The notes beneath the pieces are model-generated. The model did not search any database. It was not told the DNA's origin and saw nothing but the letters and a program-made list of their open reading frames with translations. A stretch of DNA of 64,000 bases, taken from NCBI RefSeq assembly GCF_002999335.1, contig NW_020312036.1:744001-808000 (forward strand), written 5' to 3'. Shown here one piece after another: positions 49,401 through 59,459 of the stretch (within the stretch, counting starts at the first letter, position 1; every line of letters begins with the position of its first letter). This DNA comes from Cyclospora cayetanensis. Lineage: Eukaryota > Apicomplexa > Conoidasida > Eucoccidiorida > Eimeriidae. Position numbers and translations under genes: made by a program.

Positions 49401-49884
49401 CCCCCGCCTCCCTCTTCTGGAGCGGCTGCATCTGCGACAACCGACTCTGAAGGCCCCATCGTGAGCTGCCCTGTTGCGATGCCGAGGAGACCTTTTTGCC
49501 CTTCTGCAGTCGTAGTTGTAGTTGTTGCTGCTGCTGCTGCCACCGATGCGGCTCCTCCTCCCCCAAGGCGCAGTCGGCACAAGAGAAACAACGGCATCGG
49601 CTCCTCGGGCAGAGAGTCCTCTTCTTCCTGAGATCTCAACGCCGCATGCAGAACCGGGGTATTAACCGCTTAGACTGCAGCGGCAGTGGCAGCACGCATC
49701 AAGCAAGCAGGCCGACACGCGGAAAAGCCGTACAGTGGGAAAAATTTTCTGATGCTGCCCAGTAGCTGGCTCACCACAGAGACGTGCTTAGGCGTGTATG
49801 GCAACCGCAAAGTCTCTAATAGGGAGGGAAGCCTTGCTGAGAGGGTTATTACATGCGCCTCCCCCGCAGTCGCTAAGGTGGTAG

Positions 49885-49919
<35 letters not shown>

Positions 49920-52900
49920 CCGACTGGAGCTGCAGCAGGATCTGCACCAAGGGACGCCAGCAAAGAGGCAACGGCGCGAGGGGGGCAGACGGACGGTCTC
50001 GTGACAGAGGGTACAATATGGAAGGAAAAAGGCACAGCAGGCAGCACCATCCCGTGACTCCATGGTCCCATAGCATGCAGCAGCAAGAGGCCAGCCTGCT
50101 GCAGTTGCGGCAGCAAAATGCAACTCTGCAGCAGCTGCCGCAACACGAATGCTTGTGAGTCCCTCAACTGTAGCGACACTTGACGCTGAATGCGACAAAC
50201 CCAGGAGAGGCAGCTCCGCAGTCGCAGTATGGCCTGCACAACCCACCAAACACGAATCAGGCAAAGCGACGAGCACCCATGGCGGCTAGAGCCACAACAA
50301 CTTGCATCCACAAGACACGGATACCGTACAGCTCACTGGACACAGTCGCTTTATCAAGAGGGCAAGAAGCAGCTGCTGCCGCTAGAGCTTTTGTAGCTTC
50401 TGCTACCCTTGAGAAGCGTCGCTGCGAAACCTCGACCCCCCTCGCCTCACCCCGGCACAAGCTCACCCCGGCACAAGCTCCCCCCGTCACAGCCCCCGTT
50501 CCTTTTGTAAAGGTCGAACCAACAACCATAGCCTCAGAAAAAGCACTCAACTCTCAACTCACCTCCGGACGAAAGCCCTCAAGAGTCTGCAGCCACTGCA
50601 CAGCATCAAGACACTGACTTGCTGTCGTCGGCTGTTTCTGCTGTGTCTGCTGCACCAAGCTGCCGCTGCCGCTGCTGCACTTGCCGAGCCACTGCCCGGC
50701 AGAAAGCAGACTGGCTGCTGTGAGTAGGAGCATTTGCTGAAGCTGAGATCGCCGGAAGCCTATCCAGAAGAGGCCCTGTAAGTCCGTAAGAGCAGCTTCA
50801 GCAGCGTTCAGCTCTTCCACCAGGGGAGGCATGAGTGTGTGCAGGGCAGCAAAGAGCAGCTGAAGCAGAGACTCCAGGGTGGGCAGACAGGAGTCTCTTG
50901 CCGCGGTCCACAGAGACAGCATCTTTGCGACTTCCAACGACGTCTGAGAGGCCGCCTCTGTCTCTGCAAGCCACGCCACCGGAGGCGCTATGCAGGCTAC
51001 ACAGCGAGCAACGGCGGATAGCACTGCCGTAAGTCCTTCTGTCGAGACAGCCACAGCAAAGCCAACCCCTGGGATGAGTGGAACGCTGCTGCAGGCGTTA
51101 GAGTTGCCGCCATGCGAGCACGCAGATCCTGAGGCTTCAGCTGCTGGCTCCTTGTCTTGTTGCAGCAGCTCCCTTTCCCAAGGAAGTAGCAGCCCGCCAT
51201 CCTCGGGTGTCTCGTCTGGATGCTGAATGCCTTCGTCCTCCACTGGTAGAGCTGCTGCTGCTGCTGCTCTTCCTGCAAAAGCCGTGGTGTGTTCGGCGCA
51301 GTCTGTCTCCCCCAGTGGCTCTTCCTCCGTAGGATCATCTCCCGCAAGGAGCAGATGCGGGCAGCGGCGTACGAGCAGCAGCAGCAGACGTCCAGCAATC
51401 TTTGCCGTTGCAATTTCTTCTGTCAATGGAGGAAGCCTCCATGACGAACCCGGCAGAGAGGACGCGAGGCACCCTACAGGGGGGGCACCACCAGTACCAC
51501 CAGTACCACTGCTGCTGCTGTTGTTGCTGTTGCTGCTGTTGCTGCTATTTGCCGGCTTTGGCGTGTCTTCTCCCCAGTCGATTTCGGTAAGCTGGATCCC
51601 TAAAGAGTCTGCTGCTCCCGCCAAGATCGCCGCATTGCTGCTGCTGCTGTCTGTGGCTCCATCGCCATCTGCTGCTGCTGCCGAAGCCGCACCCCCTTCT
51701 GCAGGAGCTGCTCCGTCTGGATGCTCCGCTACTCTCAAGCCTCCTTTCAGGCCGCAAGGGGGGCAAGTCACTCGGAGAGACGCGAGGAGACACGAGAGAG
51801 TCGGAGGAGGCATCAAAGGCTTTGCAGGCACGAAGTTAATGGCCTCCGCGAGCTGTACAGCCACCTCAGCAGCAGAGGGCAGTTGCGGTTGCTGCTGTTT
51901 GGCCATGCTCTTGCTCTCCCCACAAAAAACCTGCTGCAGCGCTCCGTAAAGCAGCTGTACACGCCGAGCCAGAAGGGGGTCACCTTGAAGCAGCTGAAGC
52001 AAATATCCATAGTAGAACAATCGTGGCAAGAAAAGCACTTGGTAGGCGGTGGGTGCACCAACCGCGACAGCTTCCCCCTCAGAAAAGGGGGCAGCAGCAA
52101 TAGAACAAGCAACAGCAGCAGCAATAGAACAAGCAACAGCAGCAGCAATACAAGAAGCAGCAATAGAAGAAGCAGCAATAGAAGAAGCAGCAATACAAGA
52201 AGCAGCAATAGAAGAAGCAGCAATAGAACAAGCAACAGCAGCAGCAATACAAGAAGCAGCAATACAAGAGGCAGCAAAAGCATCTTACGGAGGCGAAGGT
52301 GATTTCCTGTCCTACAGTTGTCCATGTGGGAGCAGCTGAAAGTAGAAGCTCTGAAGCAATAGTCGCTGCGGCGTCTGCAGGTGTGGCGGCTTCGGCAGCC
52401 GCTGATGAGGCGGTAGGAGCAGCGAATGAGTCTCCTGAAGCTGGTGAGGGAGCAGCGGGGGGGGGCGAAAACACTAGCGGGGAGAGACAGCACAAAAGAT
52501 GACTTCCAAACATCCACAAGAAAAGGCCGCCTGCTGTCGAGCTGTCCGCAAGGGTGCACACGAGGCGCAGGAGGGCTCCTAATACCTCTAAAGAGGCTCC
52601 AATGCTGCATCCTGCTGCCGCATCTGCTACTGCTGGAGAACTTCGCGCGACAATGGAGGCTATCCAAAAAATCAGGTGCCTGCAGGTATGGCGCGCATGC
52701 GATACGGGGGTTGGCGGCATTATCTGCGTCTCGAACTCGCGGTAGAGGAAGAGCAGCTCTAATAGCACGCACACAGCACCGACAGAACCCCAACAAAAGA
52801 GCAGCAACAGCAGCAGCAACAACGGCAGCAGCTTTTATTTGAGCTACCCTTCCAAGCGCGAGAAGATCAAGGTTTCTGCCACCACAGCCGCTCCGGCTGG

Positions 52901-55900
52901 TGAAGATGTAAGAGCCGCCAACGCCGTGAGAGCCTCTGCATGCAAGCCCCCACAGGGTGCTTTGCGATTCGTCCTTCTGTCGCTGTCGAGAGGCACGCCA
53001 AACGCTTTGAAGGCGAGAGCTCTGGCAGTAAACCTCAGACGGAGAGCTACCGTCGTAGCCGCAAGCAGCCCAGCGGCATGCGTATCCCTGCTAGAAGGGA
53101 GATCCGCTGTGGCTGTCTCTTCGAGGCAGCTCAGAGTGCGTTCGACATCCCACTCCGTGCAAACAGCATAGCGTGTTTCAAGAGAGGTTGCTAGCACCTG
53201 GGCTGCCACCAGCTGCATTCTGCAACCCCTACAGCTGCCACAGTCTATGCCGTTGCTTCCCGAAGTCAGACATCGCGCGAATATCTTGTGCGCCGCTGTC
53301 TCCGCTTCACCCAAGCCGCAGAGAGCTTCGAGCCATGAGGCCAGCAGCGAGAAGCGTCTGCACGTCTTCTGGCTGTCTGAGGCACCCTCGTCTTGCTGCT
53401 GTTGTTGCTGCTGCTGAGCTGCTGCTGCTGGAGACGCCAGTGCAGTGGCAACAGCAGCAGGCAGTTGGTGCTCAACCGCTGCGCAGTGCTGAAGGAGGAG
53501 GCTGCTGCAGCGGTCCAGATCCTGCAACACCTGCTGCAGCAGCACGTGATCATGACCTCGAAAGACAGAAGTCATTCCATTGCTGCAACCGGAGATATTC
53601 TGCAGTAACAGTCGCACGGCAGCTAACAGCCGCTTGTCTGCAGCAGTAGGGCCTGGCAGGCACTCCAGTCGCCAGCGAGCAGCTCCCACCGCTGCTGCAA
53701 GAGAGGACGAGAAGCTGGTGCTGCTGAGGAAGCGCACTAAAAATAGGGGTATTTTGCTGCAGTGCTGCAGAGACAGCTGCCTAGGGTCCCAAGCGCATTG
53801 GTGAAATCCAAAGGAAATCTCAGCCTATGGCAGAAGCAGCACCGAAAAACGCATAGCTGCCTATTTAGGCCCCTATTCTCTCGAAGTGCGCAGAGCAAGC
53901 GGTTCGTCGGGGAGAGCGTCGTAAGACTCCAAGTTTCCCTCTCGATCTCTCCCACCCCCCAAAATACAAAGGCAACACACGAAGCTTCAGAGCTACCGTC
54001 CATCGCCTCTGCAACACCATGCTCTACAGCTTCAGCTGCTCCTCAAGCAGCTCTCTGAATCCGCCTTACCTCAAGGGTACCGTCCAAGCGCGAAGCCGCA
54101 CTGAGAGGAGGCAGAGAGACCTCTTGAAGGAACAAAAGGCACTTCTCCAAGGCATCGGCTGCTTGAGCAATGCGGCCTTCTCCTCCAAGAAGCAAGCGAC
54201 CTACTACGAGGGCTTCTTCGTCTGACTCCGCTTCTGCTGAAATTGTGCGGCTGTCACTGGCTATAGAGAAAGACAGGGCAGACAGAGGGTCTGCACTGTC
54301 GGCCTCTTGTGTGCAATCGCTCGGGAGCGGCTCCCTCTTCTGACTTTCCCCCCCCTTTGCTGCAGTGACGTCTGCCGCTACTTCTCCCTGAGGAGGAGCC
54401 TGCGTGAGGCTCTGGCAGCTGCTGCGAAGGGCCCCCAGATACTGCCACGCCTCAATGCGCAGCACTACTGCCCCCACCAAGCGTTTCAGCGCTAGGTGAG
54501 AAATAGACACATCACTGGCCAAAGACTCCCTAAAGACGTTCAGAAGGCACACCCCCTTTGTGCTGCTGCTGCCCATACAACTGTCGCTCTTGCAGCTGCT
54601 AGCTTGCCATTCCTCTAGGGCCTGCACTTCTTCCTCCCTTTTCAGGCTTGACGGTGCTTCCTTGCTGCTTCCGAGAGTCGTCTCCCACATCTTTGACTGC
54701 CCCTCGCGCAGCGACTGCCCCTTTTGCTGCTCTTCCCCTTCGCCATCCAAACCTACAAACGCCTCCATAAGAGCCGCATGCGACAAAAGGCCCCCCAATG
54801 TTTTGAGCGCTTCCGCCCGAACTCTCCAGCTGCCACGGTATTTTAAAGTCTTGCTATGACTTTCAAGACTGCGATTGCAGCGATTCCAATGGCTGTCCTT
54901 GCCTGTTACCACCGATAAAACACAGCCCACCGCATCCGCTGCCTTCAGGCACTCTACACTTTGCTGCAGGGTAGCTACACGACGGAGCAGCTTCAGCAGC
55001 AGCAGCTGCTGCTTGCTTGTCGTGATGCGAGGCCCTCCTGTGCTGCTGCTGCTGCTGCTGCCACTGCCCCTCTCCTTTTGCTCCTCCGGTGTTTGCTGCT
55101 CCTGAGCGTCGACTGTGAAGTGGAGAGCTGCGAACAGCCGCGATTTCCTGCCTGAAGCTTCCTTGAGACTCCTCTTTCCTCGCCACGTCCTAGCGTTCGC
55201 GCTGCAAGCCTTCACGGAGTGCTCTGCTACTGCATCGACCTCGCCAATGCTCTGCTCTGGAGGCAACAATCCCTCCAGCAAGAGACACTGCGTCAGACTC
55301 TCTGCTGCAGCAGCAGCAGCCGCTGCACAGGGCTCCTGCCGACGGAGGTGAGCCTGCAGACCACTGATAGCCGCTACTGTAGTCGCAGCAAGGAGCTTCC
55401 AACTTGCGGCGGGCAGCACCGCCTCCGAGAGGCGTGCGGCGGGGGACGGTAGCTCCTGTAACAGCTCTGACACCAACTGCAGCAGCTCTACCCAGAGAGA
55501 GGGAGGCGGCAGAGGCAGCGAGAGGACGCTGGGCAGGAGTAGATGCTGCAGCTGCTCTCCACGACAACGCACACTGCTGCTCGATGCCGACGCCAGAGGG
55601 TCCTCGACACCCTCCGCAGCTACTGGCTTGGATCGCGCATCCGCATCTGCAGTAGACGATGTGGCGGTAGCTGCTGCTCCTGCTCTTGCTGCTGCCTCGT
55701 CTGCACTGCCCGCTTCTATCGGTGGCGCTGCAGCATGCGCAGCCGTTGCCTCGGAGGCTTCTTCAGGTTGTGAAAAGAGGTCTGCCTCCTCATAGAAGGC
55801 AGCGGCCTGTGCGGCTTCTTCATCTGGATCTGCTGCAGTTCCTTCAGGCGTGGCCAAGTCGGGTGTCTCCCGGTATGCATTCGCTGCCCCTGCTGCATTT

Positions 55901-58010
55901 GAGGCTTCAGGAAGATCGTCAAGAGAGTGCTTGCGCTTCGAACGACTGCGTGCAGTGCTCTCCGGAGGACTGCCTGCTGCAACTGCTGCCCTTGTCGCTT
56001 GGGGAGGCACTGCCCGGAGGTGGCACTTGAGCAGCTCGTCGTGTAGGGGCAGGAGCAGCCGTTCGCGCAGCAGTCTTCGCATGCTGGAGGCAAGGCGCTG
56101 CAGCTTCGGCGTGGCGGCTACTTCTTCCTCCTGCTCCGCGGAGGCTGCCGCATGCGCGGCAGCCGTTGCTGCAGAGAGGACAGCTGCAGTGCCCCCTGTG
56201 CCTGTAACGACTTCCGCTGCGTTCGGAAGGAGCAGGGGATGGCCGTCTCGAGGGAACAAGATCCCCTCGCAGTTCCCTGGTGGTAGTGCGCCTGATTGTT
56301 TCTCTGCAGCAGCAGCAGAAGCTGCAGCAGCAAGCGGCTGGACGTCTGCCACGACGCGATCTGCAAGCCCGCGAAAGGTCGTTACGCCGCCAGGTGACCT
56401 CTTGGCAGTGCTGCGACACGCAACGACGAAAAACAAACACGTTCGGCAAGGCACTTAGGTGCTGCCGTGCCATGACATGCACAAAGTACAGCGGCAGGCG
56501 CCCCTGGATTGCACGAAGCCTCGTGTGATGAACGGCAAGGCACACACACACATATGCAAAGCCCTTTTCTTAGGACAGGCCGCTCGAAAACAAGGCCCTA
56601 CTGCACGTGCATTCTATAAGCACGAGCCTCCGCATGCCATTTAATGCAGCATGCAACAGCATGCAGACGCGGAGCAAGTCTGTGCACACACGCGTCATCC
56701 AGATTTGCTAAGAAGGGCCAAAAAGCTAAGCGCTCAAGGTTGCGTCGCACTGTTGGAGAAAAAGAAGAACCCCACCTTGACACTCGACCCCAACAAAGCC
56801 CGCCTCTTTGGCCGCTACCCTCCGTACTTTGAAGGCAGCCGAATAGGCCCTTTCGCTTACAGGTAATAAGGCTTTGGAGTGCCTGTGCCGAGAACGACGA
56901 CGGAGAGTTTGCTGAAACGTCCTAAAAACACCAGTTCGTCCACTTGGGGTGTCTCTCCTACACCGTCAGGAGGCAAAAAGGAGGCCCACTCGTGCTGCGA
57001 CTGCTGTTGCTGCTGTTGCTGCATTTCTTGCTCTGCTGCCGCCGCGCAGCCTGAAGAGATCTGAGACGTGAGAGCGATGTAAGAGGGGCTCTTTCCCTCC
57101 ACCAGACGCCGCGCAAACACGCGAAGACCACAGGCAACCGGGGGAGGCGTAGAGTGACCCTCGATGTCTGGCAGCAGCGGGTGAACCTTTTCGCCTGCAG
57201 CCAAGATGAGCACTTGTTTTAGAGCGACACGCGCTCCAGGAAACAACAAACGCTCGCAGCAGAGGGGGAGGGAATGCCCTGAGGGCGCTTGGGGGGCCCC
57301 CCTAGGGGGCCCTCCAGGGGTGACAGCCTCCGATGCCTTTGAGCCGGCTTCCAAATCTGTCGCGGCGCACACCACCACGTCTGTACCCGCTTCGATCGCG
57401 GGATGCAGAGACAGACGACCTGCTGTAGTAGAGGGCCCCCCCCCCCCAAGGGCCCCCACGCCGAATCCTAGGGGTGCTCGACTTCCACCATAAGGCAATG
57501 CCGCTGGGGGGACCACTGGGGCGGGTGTTGCTCCTCCGACGCCTCCTACACCGATCACCATGGCCTGCCGCATCTGCTGCTGCTGGTGCTGCGCAGGCAG
57601 CTGCTGCTGTTGTTGCAGAGGACTGCTCTTTGCTGCTGGATCACCTGCGAAAGAGGCAGCTGTGGGTGTACCGTACGGCGTCGCAGCTTGGGGAGGCGCT
57701 CCAGTGGCGAGGACGCCAACAGCCGCCCCTGGTGGCTGGGTCCTCACGGGAAGTCTGCTGGGCTGCAGCATCTCCTGCAGAAGCTCTTGCAAAGATGCCG
57801 GGAAAGCGGCAGCACACTCCCGGGGGCCCCTCCAGAACCCCTGCAGGGTGAATGGAGTAAATAGGAAGCGGGGGGGAGGAGATCGAAGCAGGCAGTGCAG
57901 AAGCAGCGGGCGGATGCACAGAGGGGTCAAAGGACTGAGCAAAGCGCATGCAGCAGCCGGAGGTAGCACGATACGGCCGCTTGATATCAGGAAGGCCCCA
58001 TGCTAGAGAG
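43719..58010 (-). CDS. Virilizer/VIRMA homologue, m6A writer complex scaffold
   Basis: A giant minus-strand gene encoding about 3,650 or more residues. Virilizer is the scaffold of the nuclear N6-adenosine mRNA methyltransferase complex. The N-terminal exon 57840-56861 has the VIR N-terminal pattern: LLFPGARVALKQVLILAAGE, L-L-P-D-I-E-G, L-R-V-F-A-R-R-L and F-S-K-L-S-V-V-V-L-G. The C-terminal exon 45325-44168 has DPFRSRAKGSSRAPSKHVDA, the VIR hallmark (D-P-F-R-x-R...S-R-P-P-S-x-H-V-D). Phase-consistent exons: 56410-54070, about 53736-52848, 52679-52289, 51993-50563, a short uncertain one near 50.4 kb, 50233-49676, 49627-49193, 49135-48536, 48349-47534, 47486-47079, 46939-46580, 46324-46076, 45912-45787, 45325-44168 and 43826-43719 (stop TGA). 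The middle is Leu/Ala-rich helical repeat with poly-Q, poly-A and poly-S inserts. The first exon and start codon (57.9-58.1 kb) are unresolved. Confidence 0.8.
44168..45325 (-). CDS. Poly-Gln exon of the Virilizer-like gene
   Basis: 386 codons, phase 0 at both ends. It opens TPWEVPVPVEAHVSSR, then a Gly/Pro region, then DPFRSRAKGSSRAPSKHVDA near 45,160-45,220. A Gln-rich low-complexity region of about 290 residues (45,090-44,250) follows, including runs of 8-9 Gln and a Pro run of 9, ending in CPGWAEFVEDGRREGLDVNK. The conserved block and the ending are real protein; the middle is repeat expansion. Confidence 0.75.
44250..45095. repeat. CAG/CTG-rich low-complexity tract
   Basis: Interrupted (CTG)n on the plus strand, equal to CAG codons on the coding minus strand. 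It is read as poly-Gln with scattered Pro, His, Ala and Leu. Individual pure runs reach about 5-6 triplets. Confidence 0.9.
46336..46412. repeat. Compound microsatellite (CAGA)n(CA)n in an intron
   Basis: About 6-7 units of CAGA followed by about 25 units of CA. It lies in the intron 46,325-46,579 of the Virilizer-like gene. On the coding strand it reads (TG)25 then (TCTG)7 and ends about 11 bases before the splice acceptor CACGTGTGCAG. Confidence 0.95.
48720..48747. repeat. (CTG)n run, poly-Ala in the coding frame
   Basis: About eight CTG triplets on the plus strand. In the exon 49135-48536 of the Virilizer-like gene the frame reads GCA, giving an alanine run (GFPAAAAAAAATAA). The same triplet elsewhere in the gene is read as Gln or Ser. 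Confidence 0.85.
49885..49918. repeat. (CTG)11 run, poly-Ser in the coding frame
   Basis: An uninterrupted run of about eleven CTG triplets on the plus strand. In the exon 50233-49676 it is read in the AGC frame as ten Ser followed by Thr-Thr-Thr. Confidence 0.9.
52085..52276. repeat. 15-bp minisatellite in an intron
   Basis: Tandem variants of a 15-base unit, AGCAGCAATACAAGA / AGCAGCAATAGAAGA, with interspersed AGCAACAGC(AGC) units, about 190 bp in total. It lies inside the intron 51,994-52,288 of the Virilizer-like gene, between the donor TCC|GTAAGA and the next acceptor. Confidence 0.85.
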
Positions 58011-59078
58011 GAACCGCCAAGAAGGACGTTGATTGCCGCCTCAAAGTATGCGCATGTCAGAGGGAAACGGCAGAAACGGCAGTATACGGGTACCACGGCT
58101 ACAAAGAGCTACGGTTTAAGAAGAGGAACACGCGCTTCAGCAGTCGAGGACATGAGGCCCCCCCCTTGACAAACAGCAAGGTGCCGTGGTGGGGGGCCCC
58201 CAAGGAAGTGGGCCCCTTTGACAGATAATAAAGAGGCAAGAGAAGCAATAAAAGGTGTACTGAGTGCCTCTCAATACAGAACAAATAGCAACAAACCTGC
58301 TGCCGGAGCGGCGGCTACCAACGCAGTCCCGCTAAACGCGCATGTGCTGCAGTACCAGGGCCCCTTGAGCCTAGGGGCCCTCCTCCTTCGTTCTTCCCTC
58401 TACGTTGCACGCAGAAACTTGCTCCAGAAATAGTCTTTGGGGGAGAAACTGCGGTAAACTCTTTTGTGGGGCTCAAGGGGCCAAACACAATGTTGATATC
58501 GGTCCCAGGCTACAAGTACTCCGAACTAGAAGTAGGAATGCGGAGGGATAGCCTCCCTTCTGCTGGATTTTAGTGGCCCACGAGTCGTCTGTCATTTGCC
58601 TTGCATGCGGATGAAGCCGCCGTGCTGTCTCCGACATTTTGCAAGGGCTCTCCTAAGGTGCAGCGGTCCGAGCTTCCCTGTAGCTCCTTGTGCATTACCC
58701 TAGTTGTACACACTTGAGAGGCAAGCGGACAGGTCCCAGCGCTCGTGTATTCCTTTTGCTGCAGAGTTCTGCCAATCGCCCCCATAACAACAAGCCGCCG
58801 CCATTAGTTCTACTTACTATCACAGCACAGAGGCAGACTCACTTCAAATGCTCAGAGGGTGTGTCAACGTAGTGCCTGGCTGTCCTCTCTCCTTTCTTGC
58901 CGGAATGGCGTGGGCGCAGCCGTAGCTTTTCCTACGGAGACTCCTTGCAAAGTCACCTAGCTCCACACTCGAACAGACGCTAGAGCAAATTCATCAAGTT
59001 TTCCTGGAAAGCTCTCCAAATACCTACCCTCCTCCTACAGGCTCAGAGGCGAGAGGTTGCACTGCTGCACTATCGATG
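57841..59078. other. 5' region of the Virilizer-like gene and intergenic
   Basis: The left part (to about 58,100) probably includes the first exon and promoter of the Virilizer-like gene; a minus frame here (MRFAQSFDPSVHPPAAS) is one candidate start. GGGGCCCC-type palindromes occur at about 58,155-58,200 and 58,355-58,380. Beyond 58,450 no gene is seen until the LTR at 59,079. Confidence 0.4.
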
Positions 59079-59459
59079 TGCAGGGCGCAAAGTTGCACTT
59101 AAACCCTTTTCGCTACAAAAGTTTCACTTTGCTAGCAATTTCTGAGGAACTAACTAACTGGCCTATGTGATCGTTTACCTCATACACTGCAGTATTTTAC
59201 CAGCTGAATACAAGGAGACGAAGATTCATGTGCGTGCTCGTTAGCTACTACGTGTAGCTAGCTGTAAACGCTCAGAGTGCTGAAAGGATGCAGTTACGCG
59301 CACCGTAGGTGGTCAATCCCCCTCATGCCGAAAAATTAAAGGCACGCAGTGAGCTGAAAGGGACATCCACTTTTTGAAACACTGAGTAACTTTCTTATAA
59401 ATTTGTGTTGAATCTGGATGTAAGTGTCGTTTTCCGGAGACTTTAGACAAGGCCTCACA
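59079..59459 (+). repeat. LTR copy 7 (5' LTR of element C)
   Basis: It starts TGCAGGGCGCAAAGTTGCACT (compare TGTAGCAGGCTGAGCTACAC in copy 8). It contains GAGTGCTGAAAGGATGCAGTTACGCGC, matching copy 5, and ends near GGCCTCACA. About 381 bp. Confidence 0.65.

Noticed and set aside
51813..52796. 327-codon minus frame with a long Leu run
   Set aside because: It reads through the intronic minisatellite and one exon in the wrong frame; the exon 52679-52289 fits its neighbours in phase in another frame.
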